Assembly: GCF_003369915.1 (NCBI RefSeq)
Contig: NC_046677.1
Span: forward strand, 11,966,001 to 12,030,000
Direction: 5' to 3'
DNA: 64,000 bases
From: Drosophila miranda
Lineage: Eukaryota; Arthropoda; Insecta; Diptera; Drosophilidae
Below, one piece after another: positions 20,662 to 31,600 of this stretch (positions are counted from its first letter, which is position 1; each line of letters opens with the position of its first letter). A model generated the notes under the pieces. It was not told where the DNA came from, searched no databases, and saw only the letters and a list, made by a program, of their open reading frames with translations. The position numbers and the translations under genes were made by a program.

Positions 20662-20820
20662 TCACTGTATTTGCATAGTCGCATGACCATCAAGGCGTTC
20701 CCGCGGCACCCCAGCCTTCTGTTTAGCCACAGTTTGTGCTGCCAGTTCGGGCTTCTTCGCATAATTCTCCCATTTTTCACGCTGCGCCAGGTGTTGTGTA
20801 ATCGGCCAGCATCGGCTTGA
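20662..20820 (-). other. Short protein-like open frame upstream of COX4
   Basis: Between a TAG at 20823-20821 and a TGA at 20664-20662 one minus-strand frame stays open for 52 codons. It has coding-like composition, rich in Lys, Glu, Gln and Ala: QHLAQREKWENYAKKPELAA followed by QTVAKQKAGVPRERLDGHAT. It has no ATG near its start. It could be the last exon of an unrecognised small gene, a gene relic, or chance sequence in the COX4 leader. I do not recognise it. Confidence 0.3.
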
Positions 20821-21027
20821 CTATTTTCCGTCGCGATGGCCACAACCAGCTGTCAATGGTGTTGTTCAGCTAGGGTATGCAGCAGGCTGTGTGTTTTTCT
20901 TATTATAGTAGTTCTTGTGCTCACTGGTTTTTCACAATTTTGGATTTAAACAATTTTTTTCATTTACCTAACTACTCCTTCAAGCAGTGTGACCTTTATC
21001 GTGAAAATATACCGTCCGACGCTCTCG

Positions 21028-21590
21028 TTTTAAAAATATACCGAAAATATACTGACGAATTCAAGTTCTATTTTACATATTCCTCGATTTTGATATTCCG
21101 TTGAATAATTCTGTCTAACTAAAACGTTTAGTTCTGCCCACATAATTTAAGGCCATTGATAAGGACATGATGCGTGAATATGCCTTTCTATACCATGTTT
21201 CGTTAATTTAATATGAAAATCCTGTTTTCCGAACTGTTTTTAAAACATAATTAATAGAGAAATTTTCCCAAATTTATATGTTTTAGACATATTCATGCAT
21301 ATGATTAGTATCTTGTAACCTACAGAGCCTGGGATGACAAACATTTTCTCAATTCTATAATATCATTTTCTCTAGGGTATGAAAAATAGTGTTGCCGGGA
21401 CTCATTGCTGTCAACCGGGTAAAAAATATCATTACCCGATTCAAATAAATACTGAATTATACGGTCTCATTTTCAAAATATACTGTAAATATACTGACGA
21501 ATTCAAGTTATATTTTACATATTTCTCGATTTTGATATTCCGTTGAATAATTCTGGCTAACTAAAACATTTAGTTCTGCCCACATAATTT
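21028..21590. repeat. Direct repeat of about 120 bp, two copies 440 bp apart
   Basis: Copy 1 (about 21028-21149) and copy 2 (about 21468-21590) share AAAATATAC, CTGACGAATTCAAGTT, TCGATTTTGATATTCCGTTG and TTTAGTTCTGCCCACATAAT with few mismatches. No coding potential is visible. They look like two insertions of a short dispersed element or one segmental duplication in the COX4-sickie spacer. The remaining DNA from 20549 to 22232 is AT-rich with nothing else I can support. Confidence 0.8.
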
Positions 21591-22232
21591 TATCCAATTC
21601 AATTCATGAACCTATTTTCTAATTGACTTGCTTATTTTAAAAACTTGCTGTTATTGGATCTTGTCTATCGATACTATCGACTGGATACGAGACTAGTGCT
21701 GTAAAGTATTTTAATTGTGCGCGATATTTGAAACCAGTTCCAATCAGTGTTACCTCACCAGCTCTTTTCCGTAAAGTCTAGCTATTTTGTATTATTTTTG
21801 TTATTATGGTATATTGTAAATATTATTATTATTGTTTATAGTTTATATTATTATAGTTTAAGTTGACTGAATTGCTGCCGACGGAACGCAACACGGACGA
21901 CATACGACATGGATATGCTTATGTATGTATACATTGCTGGCAAGGGTTGCCACAAAAGGGCAAAGTGTGTGGTCATTTTGTTCGTATGTATATCGTATTA
22001 CATAAATTATCTTGTAGTTAGCTCTTGGAAAACACCTTTGAATAGACCTCACTCATGGCCTTAGCTATTGGCTAACTAAACTGTCGAATTTGTGTGCATA
22101 TTTTTGAACTGATCTTGCGAAAAGATTCTAATACAAACAACAACAGAAAAGGTTCTACATATATCGAATTGTATATTCACTTTAAACCGTATCCTTCATA
22201 AAACGTAGGTATTTATGTTCCTTATTTTGCAG

Positions 22233-22437
22233 TTAGGATGAATGCTTTGGATTGAACACCATCTCCGGCAGCGTCCTCTCGCACAGTTCCATCTGAATGC
22301 TCTTCAGGATATGAAGGAGTCTTATTTTAATCTCCAATGCTCCAGGGCCAATGCAGCCACTAGGATCAGCATCAAAGGAAAAATACGTGGTGCTGCTGAC
22401 GTTACTTCGGCGAGAAGCGTTCCGGATCGAATTGGTT
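22233..22437 (-). pseudogene. Cytochrome P450 C-terminal fragment, broken
   Basis: On the minus strand 22437-22405 reads NQFDPERFSPK, the P450 'FxPERF' motif, immediately followed by a TAA. After a frameshift, another frame reads TYFSFDADPSGCIGPGALEI and then KIRLLHILKSIQMELCERTL, ending PEMVFNPKHSS and TAA at 22235-22233. This matches the haem-binding region of insect CYP6-like enzymes (consensus FxxGxxxCxG), with the first Gly replaced by Asp and the Arg lost, while the haem-ligand Cys and the following Ile-Gly remain. Upstream, near 22510-22540, LGLHRDP-like sequence may be a further remnant. In-frame stop, frameshift and missing bulk of the enzyme make it a pseudogene. I cannot say which P450 it came from. 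Confidence 0.75.
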
Positions 22438-23008
22438 CGGACTTGGCCTTTTGCAGGAAATGTGTCTTTTAAAGATACATATATACTCTATATGATCGTA
22501 CCACGGGATCCCGATGGAGTCCTAGCACTGAGATACATGGGACCACCTACAAGTAATTTAAAAGCTCTACCACAGTTCCAAGAAGACAGATCATAGCACT
22601 TTTTACATTACAGCAGCAATCCAGGAATGCAGTGGGAAGATACAGCCAGAAATGTATCCTATAGCACCATCTGTCGTTGCAATCCACACAACTCTGAGTG
22701 TGATGATCACGTCGACACGTGGAAAGTCTGAACACAACTGTAGTCTTTTCCACCTTTTAAAGTGAATTATGCTTAATTTTAGCTAACCAAGTATGCTGAT
22801 TACGTAACGCAAACAGAAGCTTGAACAGGACTTATATTAACTCCAGCTGCTTTGATTGTTCTTCACTATTGGACAACTGCCATTAAGTTTGAACTACATA
22901 TATAATTGAATTAAAATAATATACAGAAAAGCTTAATACTTCTTATTACTCTGGCGGTTACGAGAAGGCATGGCACGCCTATATCGTACAAGAAATGGCG
23001 GAGCTATA

Positions 23009-24619
23009 GCGATTTATAACGGTGGAAAGGCAATATCCTTATTGTCCTTAATGCCAAACGTTTGGGCGGTATTCTCGCGATCACGAGGAGATGTGGGGCG
23101 GCCAGATCATACAATAAATGGCGGAGAAAAGTAAGTATGTATGACTGGGGAAAATATCCTTGATCTTTGATAGGGACACCATCGAATCCAGGACTTTTTT
23201 CTGATCACAAGATCACGCCGAGATCAGCCTTCAAATAGCAGAGAAAACTAAGTAAGGAAGGCCGGAAATAATATCCTTGATAAGGATTCACTACAAGATT
23301 ATAATAATATATTATAACAATAAAAATATCTCTTTCCTGATCTCAGAAAGCCGTCGCACTATATTACTGGATAAAAATATCCTTGGTCCTTCGTCCATCA
23401 CAGAAAGGATTTTCCAACGATTATAAGAAGCCGTCGCACGACCTGATCGGACTAAAAATAACCGAGAAATTTAAATATGCAAGGCTAAGGAGGATCCAAG
23501 GATCAACAACATTTTTCCAATCACAGAAAGCTGTCGCACAACCCTATCGGGCCACAAAGAACAGAGAAAAAAAGATATATGTGACTGGAGAAAATATCCT
23601 TGATCCTTGGTCCTTAATAAGTACTCCATCAGATGAAGGATTTTCTTCCGATTACAGGAGGCAAGATCGGGCAAGAAATGGCGGAGTTATCCATAAAAAG
23701 CAAATTACAACAACAACCTCCAGTTCCTACAACAAACACCCTCATTTTGGTGGCGATCAAAAACGAAAATATTCGATTTTCAGATCTAGGCTACCAGGCG
23801 AACAGAAATCAGGAGAAAGCAGCTGCATCAAATGCAAAATGTTGTATTGCATACTTTTGGGGGATCACAAAAACCAGCGACCTTCTGCTGATTTCTGCTC
23901 GCGTGGTATCCAAGATTTGAAATTGCTCGTTTTCAGTTCCAAGCTGAGAGTTTTTGTTGTACAACAACACAAATTTTTTGTAGAACAATTGACAACAACA
24001 ACATTTTGGACAACTTCAATTTTCGGATACTCAAAAGGCAGAAAACGAGAAATTTCTGATCTGGGATACCAGGCGAACAGAAATCAGCAGGAGGTCGCTG
24101 GTGTTTTTTATTGTACAGTGGCGCTCCTATCGGCGATTTCTTGAACTACATTTTCAATTATAAGTAAATACAAGCCAGTTGTATTTACTGCGCTATTTTT
24201 GGGTCGATCTGCACGTGCAATGGCTTCCTGTAATCGGAAAAAAATCCTTGATCTGATGGAGTCATTTTTAAGGACCAAGGATCAAGGATATTTTCTCTAG
24301 TCACATATATCTTGTTTTCTCTGTTATTTGTGGCCCGATCGAGTCGAGCGACAGCATTCTGTGATTGGAAAAATTTTTTTGATCCTTGGATAAGGACTCC
24401 AATATCCTCAGCCTTACATGTTTAGATTTCTGGGTTACTTGTAGTCCGATCGGGGCGTGTGACGGCTTCGCGTAATCGGAAGAAAATCCTCGACCTTATA
24501 GAGTCCTTATCGATTTGAGGACAAAGTATATTTTCCACACTAATCTATACTTATACTTATTCCCGATCGTTTGGGAGCAAATACAATAAGGATATTGCCA
24601 TTTTCCCGTTATAGATCCC
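23009..24619. repeat. Nested imperfect inverted repeat (foldback element or hairpin locus)
   Basis: The right part read in reverse matches the left in the same order. About 23009-23075 pairs with 24560-24619 (both reading TATAACGG...GGCAATATCCTTATTGT). 23398-23690 pairs with 24200-24515, sharing ATATCCTTGATCCTTGGTCC, GATATATGTGACT and TCGGGCCACAAA. An inner arm at 23872-23936 pairs with 24043-24105 (ACCAGCGACCT...CTGATTTCTG). The left arm also carries extra tandem copies of its unit around 23060-23400. Identity looks near 75-85% by eye. The 253-codon plus-strand frame across it (23383-24144) has no protein hallmarks. It could be a foldback-type transposon or a long hairpin transcript source. 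Confidence 0.8.
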
Positions 24620-25656
24620 AAGCAAAGACAATTTGCTTTATATTATATTTTATTTTATTTTGATTTGATGTCATATCTCATAAATGCACACATTTAAATT
24701 AGACAGAGACACATAAATTGTTGTATTGTATCGTATAGTTTTACTGTTAGTATGGATAGTACTTTGTGGGTTTTCTCTTCTGTTTGGGGACTTGTGGTTC
24801 GGTTTTTCATTTAGCTATTTGTCCAGGGATCAGGGGGACTTTTACGTATTTATGTTCGCATATTTCCTGTTTTTAAGCGCGACTTGGCATAATAAATATT
24901 TAAATGGTATTTTGCTGCATTGGGTTTTATGTTTTTTTTATAAATATGCAATATGTTTGTAACAATATTTAATGATAATTACGCAAATAATTAAACTAAA
25001 GTAAAAGCTTTTTCCTTCAAATGTACACACATCTTGTAAATTGGTAGTAGCAAAAACTTATAGCTACATTTACAATAGGTTTAAATATTAGTTTACGATT
25101 ATTCTCATACGATCTGCCGGGGCTTGGGCTTGGTTAGGCTTGGGCTTGGGTTAGGATATAAAAAGTCAATACCGCCGTACAGTTGTGTCACTTAAGACTA
25201 GGGGATTTTGGTTTTTCTATGTACAAAAACGATCTATTTCTCAATTTTCTAACATTTAATGTTAGATAAGGTTCTCTTCTCTCATTTTAGGGGGATGCCT
25301 CGAACATCGAAGCACAGCTGTGGGCCAAACTACTAGAGTTGAATGTGGTTATAAATGGTTCTGGTAGTGGTGTTGGAGGTGGACAATTTGCATTTTTAAC
25401 AAGTGCGCTAAAAAGTACAATTAACTCTAGATATGGGAATGGATCATGAGAATACCGAGAAGATATAGAATAGAGTTGGTGCAAATGGAAACCTCTTGGA
25501 ACTGCTTAAGAACTCGGCTGCGAAAGTAGTGCAAGAAATCTCATTTGTGCGGATTTGGGGGATGGATAGTGCAGCGGGCCCACAGCGGACGTGTTCGGGT
25601 CTGGTTCGGGTCCTTTTAAATTTTGGCATGTACGAAGTGGATTCAACTGCGGAGGT
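24620..25656 (-). other. sick: Probable 3' UTR of sickie
   Basis: This follows the sickie stop codon and has no coding signal. Minus-strand AATAAA signals (plus TTTATT) lie in the T-rich tract around 24,650-24,660, which would give a 3' UTR of about 1 kb ending beside the inverted repeat. A 'ggcttgggcttgg' simple repeat occurs at about 25,120-25,150. Confidence 0.45.
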
Positions 25657-28600
25657 TTACTCGGCGCCCGCAGAGCTGTCCGGCGTCACGTTGGAGTCCA
25701 GACTGGCGCAGTCCGACTCCTGATCCTGCGCCTCCGAGTAGTTGGCAGCCTCCTGCAGGCGCATCAGCATATTGAGCTGTGGAGAAGAGTCCAAGATTAG
25801 TATTTGAAGCGTACGATATTACAAGGCAAAACCCACCAGAGGATCCTGGTTCTCCCCGTTTGTCAATGCCACGCCTTCTAAGCCCACATCCTCGGCATTG
25901 ATCTGTCGCAGCGGTGGCACTGAGTCGGGCCCATAGGGCCAGGGATACGAGTTGCGTATGAAGACAGAAGGATCGTTCCAGGCTCCGCCCCGGCGGCCAT
26001 AGAGCTGCACTCCCTCGCGCACAGCCTCGACCAGATAGGGGGACAGATGATAGTTCCAAATGTCGGTGAACCACACCTGCGAGTCCTTCAAGTCTAGCGG
26101 GCAAGAGAGGAACAGACGCGGGCCAATGGTCACGTCACTGGAGCTGTGGACTTCCAGGAAACGATTGATGTGCTGCCAGACGGAGGGCAGCCAGGCCAAG
26201 ACCGACGCCAGCTCTGGCTGGGCATGCTGCGTCTGCAGCTCCAGCTGGAACAGTCGCCGCCGCAGAAAGCGTCCAAGGAAGCCCTTGACGGGCTCCATAT
26301 GATTGGCCGTAAGGACCTGGAAAACGTTTCGGTGTTAGTTTCTGTTTAGGGGAGCTGCCTGGTTCGGTTATGCCTTACCCATCGGAAATTGTGGTGCAGC
26401 TGCAGATTGGTCGTGTTGCAGGTGGCCTGCGACATGGTGCCAATAATGCAGGGCAATTTGTTGGCCGGCCCGGCGCTCAGCAGGCAGGAGAAGACATCGC
26501 CCAGGGCAGAGGCATGGTGCAAGTTGTCCAGAATGATCACAGAAGGCAGCTCCGAAGCGCCATTTGCAATGGCCGCCTGCTCGGCAATGTGGCCCAGATA
26601 CTGCCGCAGATCCTTCGAGGATTTGTGGTCCACGCTGCAAGAGAAGTGCTGATTAGTGCCATTCCTTCTTTCTATAAAATTACATATAAAATGAAGACTT
26701 ACTTGAATGTGGCAATGGCCTCTGAGGGATTTCCCCGTCCCGCACGCGCCACTAGGAACTCGGCTAGGCGACGCGCCAGATAGGACTTCCCAGTGCCGCT
26801 CGGACCGCACAGGATGAGCCGCCTGTGCTCCGTGAGGAGACTGATGTAGCGGTGCACAATGCTGCGCGGAATGAGGCTGTCGAAGGCCAGACTCCCAACG
26901 CCCTGCAGGCAGATGTACAGCGTCCGGACACTGCCCACAATGTAGCCGCAGGGCAGGAGCTCGGGGAAGCCCATTTCCGGCCCGCGCTTGGCCTCTCCCA
27001 GATGGTACGACGTGATGGAGTCCGTGTTCAGGCCCAGATTGGTGCCTGGATCGATGCGAGCCACATAGTCCTTAAAGGTCTTGCGCACAATGTAGTCGAG
27101 ATTCTGCCAGGTCGTCTTGCCCGAGATGTAGGTGCAGGCGACGATGAACTCGTTGGAGCTGGCGGCTGCAAAGCTCACTTTGCGCTCGCTCTGCGCCTGG
27201 GGGTCGGCCTCGTGGCTGGCGATGATCGAGCCATTGGCATAGAAGCCATCCAGCTCCTGCAGCTCCTCGCAGTACTTGGCAAACGACTCCGGCTGTCCCA
27301 GGTAGCAGGCGATGGCAATCTTCTTGCCGTCGCACACGTCGGGCAGATCCTCGACGGCGCTGGGCATGTGCACGGGGCTGGCCAGCGGCGCCGTCTCCAG
27401 GGCCGGTGGTGGAGGCGTCAGATCAATGTGTGTGCTGGGACTCAGAGGCGCCACAGCGGCGGTGTTTGGTGCTGGCGGTGGTGGGGGCTCTGGCGCCGGT
27501 GCTGGGGGCATGCACTCCTCCTCCAACTCCTCGCTGAGGCGTGGTGGCAGCTCCATGGGCGGTCGCGCATTGCCGTCGGCCAGCGAGTAGCGGCGCGAGA
27601 CCTCAGAGCTGCCGGCCACCGATCCGTTGGGGCTGATCGCCTGTCCGAGGCTCACCTCGGAGCCGGCCAGGGAGCGGGTGGTCACCAGCTTCTGCAGACG
27701 CTCGTTGTTCTGCTTGAGGGACATCATCTCGGACCGCATCTTGTTCATCATGTCCTTGAGGCTCTCCAGCTGCGAGGCGGAGCTCAGGGCCTCCAGCCGA
27801 ATGTCGGTGAGGACGAGATCCTTCTCGCGCAGCTGCTTCTTGAGGTCCTCCACCACCTGCTGGTCCTCCTGGTCGATGGCATCGATGGGCTTGGCGTTGT
27901 CGATCAGCGTCAGGGTCTTGGCGGGACTGCCCTGCTTGCTGTTAGGCAAAGGAGGCGCCGGTTGGGTGGCCAGGGCCGCCAGACCCAGCGGCTCGCCATG
28001 ACCATTCGGGAGCGGTGTCTTCCCGGAGCTGTGCTCCTGTCCGTGATGATTGTGGTGGTGGTGGTGTCCCACATGGCGACTAGTCTTCGAGATCTTGGCG
28101 TTCCGCGAGAAGGCCTTGGTGAAGCTGCTGCGCAGCCACCCCTTCTTCTTGTTGGCCTTGTTCTTGTCCTGCGCCGCCGAGCATCCCGAGCTAATGGAGT
28201 TCAAGGAGCACATCGAGTCCGTGCTGTGCTGACGCACCATTCCCAATCCGATGGGTATGCCGTTGCCATTGCCAGTGCCGTTGCCATTGACATTGCTGGC
28301 GGACCTGCTGCCCCCCGGTCCTGGCGGTGGCTTCTGGTCCCCGGGCTGCGACTGCAGCTGGTGATTCTGATTCTGTCCCATGCTCTGCATATGCGCGGTG
28401 GTGAGGCCTGCCTGGATGGACTGCTTCCTCAGCAGCTCGATGGTCTGCCGCATGTCCGTCAGCTCTCCGTCCTTGCGCTCCGACGTCGCCGTCAGCTGCT
28501 GCAGGCGATTGGTCATGTTGGTCAGCGACTGTTCAAACGCCGTCACCACATGGGCCTGCAACGGGAGGAGAGGAGCAGAAGTAAACGAGAGGTTAGTATA

Positions 28601-31600
28601 GCGGTCCTCGGTGCCTTGCTTTGGGGGCTGACGTTATAATTTATCATCGCAATTGTGACTCTCCCATACGATACCCCCAACCCCTCTCATAAGACCCCTT
28701 CTTTATGAGCATATCTCCTCCGTGTCTTGCATTTATAAAGAGAGTTCTCCATAGAGTTCTCTGCTGTGCTGTTCGGCTGCCTGTTTTGTATGCAAGACGC
28801 TGCACTTGCCACTTGCAACTCACCTCCACAATCGTCGCACATGAGTCATGGACAACAGACGAGTGTAAAAGGGTCTAAGCCGGGCTTGAAAAACTTTTGA
28901 AATGATTCGACCCTCGTACACTGAGCGGAAATCAGGGAAAACCTCAATAAATGTGTGAAAATACGAGTATCTAAGGAATATAGTCTCAGATATGGAGTAT
29001 ATATAGGTATATATAGTAATATTCGGTATATAGTAAAAGATTAATCGATTTCCTAATCAGAAGATATGTCTTCTATACCTTGATCATCCCTTTTGAGGCT
29101 TACACCTTCCATTAAGAGGAGCAAATCATGTTCTTTTCCAGATCTTGTATCTCTTCCTTCCCTGAATTCCCAGAGCAATCTCTCCAGCTTGTAAAACATC
29201 CCAAGATACATTTGAAAACCACATTCTAGTGTGGTCTATTTCCCCCAGTGTGTGCTTACCTCGAGCATATTTATGCCTTGGAACCTGTGTCAACCCTTTG
29301 GCTATTGCCAGAGCCCCAGCAGAGCTGTTGTTCAACTATTCTGCCATCTCTGGGTATTTTTTATGATGCAACGTGACTGGCAGAGCAGAGAGTGTTATGG
29401 CTACTCCGTGGCTGGCTGCAGACTGTTGGAGATTGAAGGCCTGGCGGCAAGACAGCTGACTGAGCAAACCAATTGGCGATTGGGGATTGTAGGGGAACAC
29501 TCAGCGAAACCAAGAGACTTGGAGTAACTAATGAGCGCCATTAGAGAACGGAGGGCAGAGTTCAAAGTGACTCACAGCGGAAGTTGTAATTGCAATTGGA
29601 CAGTCAGACGTGCCACACACCACACCACACCACAAAGCATAGCATTCGCATTTGAAGCGGAAGCACTGAAGAATGAGTTAATTTATCTCAAGCAATGCCC
29701 TGCCCCAAGGAAAAGAGTGCCGTTCATCAAAATTATATCCAGAAATAAGCACAAAAGAGTACCCTTTCTCCCTCGCAACGATTTAGCATTTTTATTATTA
29801 TCAAATTGGGCGACATGGCAGGCATTTGAAATGCCTTTCCCTCTACTGCCAGACTAATTAAATAATAAAATTTGCAAACGTGATCACAACAAGCACAACC
29901 CGTCCCATCCCTCCACACATCGCACGTTGCCACATGCCACACATTACAATCAACACGATTCAAATTAAAAAACCACGTACATCCCATAAACCCCGAGAAT
30001 GGTAGGGCGAAACAGCCCCTAGCCACAACCCTTTGAAACTTTCTCCGTATCTCTGTCTCCGCCTCATTGGTCTGCCAGCTCACGTATGCGACAGGCATAA
30101 AAATTGATTACAGTGCGTATGAGTAACGTGACACAGAGGAAGGAAGGATGTCTCCGCCAGGATGCGCCCCCACCGCGGCCTTTCCCCAACAATTAAACAA
30201 TGCCATCTCGGGGCCAGAGATCGTAAAAAGCGAAGCAATCTCAAGTGCTTTTAACGGCGGCAGAGCATGAGCTCAGCTCGGACACGGACTGACCTTGAAC
30301 TTACACTGAACCCGTGGCCGGTATGGGTCGAAGCTGAGACATTGTTTACCCACAGAAGCGACTCACAGCCGTAGATTGGGGGGCTCCAATGAAAAGCCTC
30401 AACCAGTTGCCGCGCCTCGGCACAATTTGCATAAGCGACACGCAAATTAAAATGGAAAACGTGTTAGATGTTTATCGAAAAGTGAGCCAATGCCTGGGAT
30501 ATTGGCAGGGCATAGAAAAGGAGAATCTCAAGCAGCGATGGGAGGGAGGGACTAGCGACTAGCCAAAGGTTTAAGAGCAACACAGACACAGAGAATCTAC
30601 TGGCAAATAATTGCAATGCCTGAGGCGTCATCGCGGTATCTAATATCCGTAAATTAAGCGGAGAAAAGGTGCAGATACAAGTCGCGAATCAGTGACAAAC
30701 AGTTGCTGGAATCGTGGCCTCCAAAGGGGAGATATCTCAACGCCTCGCATCACTGGCAAATAATGTGTCTTCCTATTTGTTTTCCATTTAATAATCGACT
30801 ATGCCATCGCATGAGGTCATGTCTATATGTATCTGTATCTGTAGCCAGGGAATTAATGAACCGCATGCCAATGCTAATGTTGGCAGTGCCGGCTTTGAAC
30901 CCGGGCTCAATTTGCCCGGCCAATAAATACAGACGTGGCTCAATTTGCCTGGCCAATAAAGCAAACTGCGATAAGCATTTAACTCGAGATAATTACACAC
31001 TCGAAAGCGGCTTTCGGTAGCCAGCCAGCACCTTAAATGGTAAGAAAATCGAGCGGCAAGCAAAGCGCTTTAATTTGCAGATTATAGTGGAAGATTAGTG
31101 GACCTCCCACATGGCAAATGCACTGCGAAACTTATAACACCATTAGCTTTCTAGCTAGACCCAACAAGATGCTTAGAAACCATCTCCTGTCTGCCCTTTT
31201 AACTTTCATTTTCGCAGTCAACTCGCCGGATGATTCATCGGGCACTGTACTCGACGACTAATGACTGCAACAAAGACAACTTCAAGGGACAGCAGCAGAG
31301 TTTCTTTAAGAAAAGAATTAAAGAGGGGAGCTGTAGCCGGAGAGCGACCCCCAATGAAAGGAAACGCGCGCCAAACTCTAAAAGGCAGACATGAAAGCGG
31401 GGGACACGAAATGGCAGATGCAGAAGGAAGTAGGGAAATGAAAAAACTCGTAGAAGAGAAGCAGAAAATGAGCAACGAAAAAATTAAGAAGCAGCACAGC
31501 AGAAACATTCCCCCAAAGCATCTAAGCTGCCCTTTACGCTCCTCCCTTCCCTCCAGCCAAAACCTTTAACAGCGACTCTCAAACTGTAAGAGTGTGGGCA

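Noticed and set aside
23383-24144. 253-codon plus-strand frame
   Set aside because: It runs through the inverted repeat, its sequence is low in protein-like features, and its two halves pair as reverse complements. Best explained as chance.
26825-28639. 604-codon plus-strand open frame
   Set aside because: It is the antisense shadow of the GC-rich sickie exon 28555-26703, whose NAV homology, splice phases and Walker A motif are decisive. The plus-strand translation has no start context or domain.
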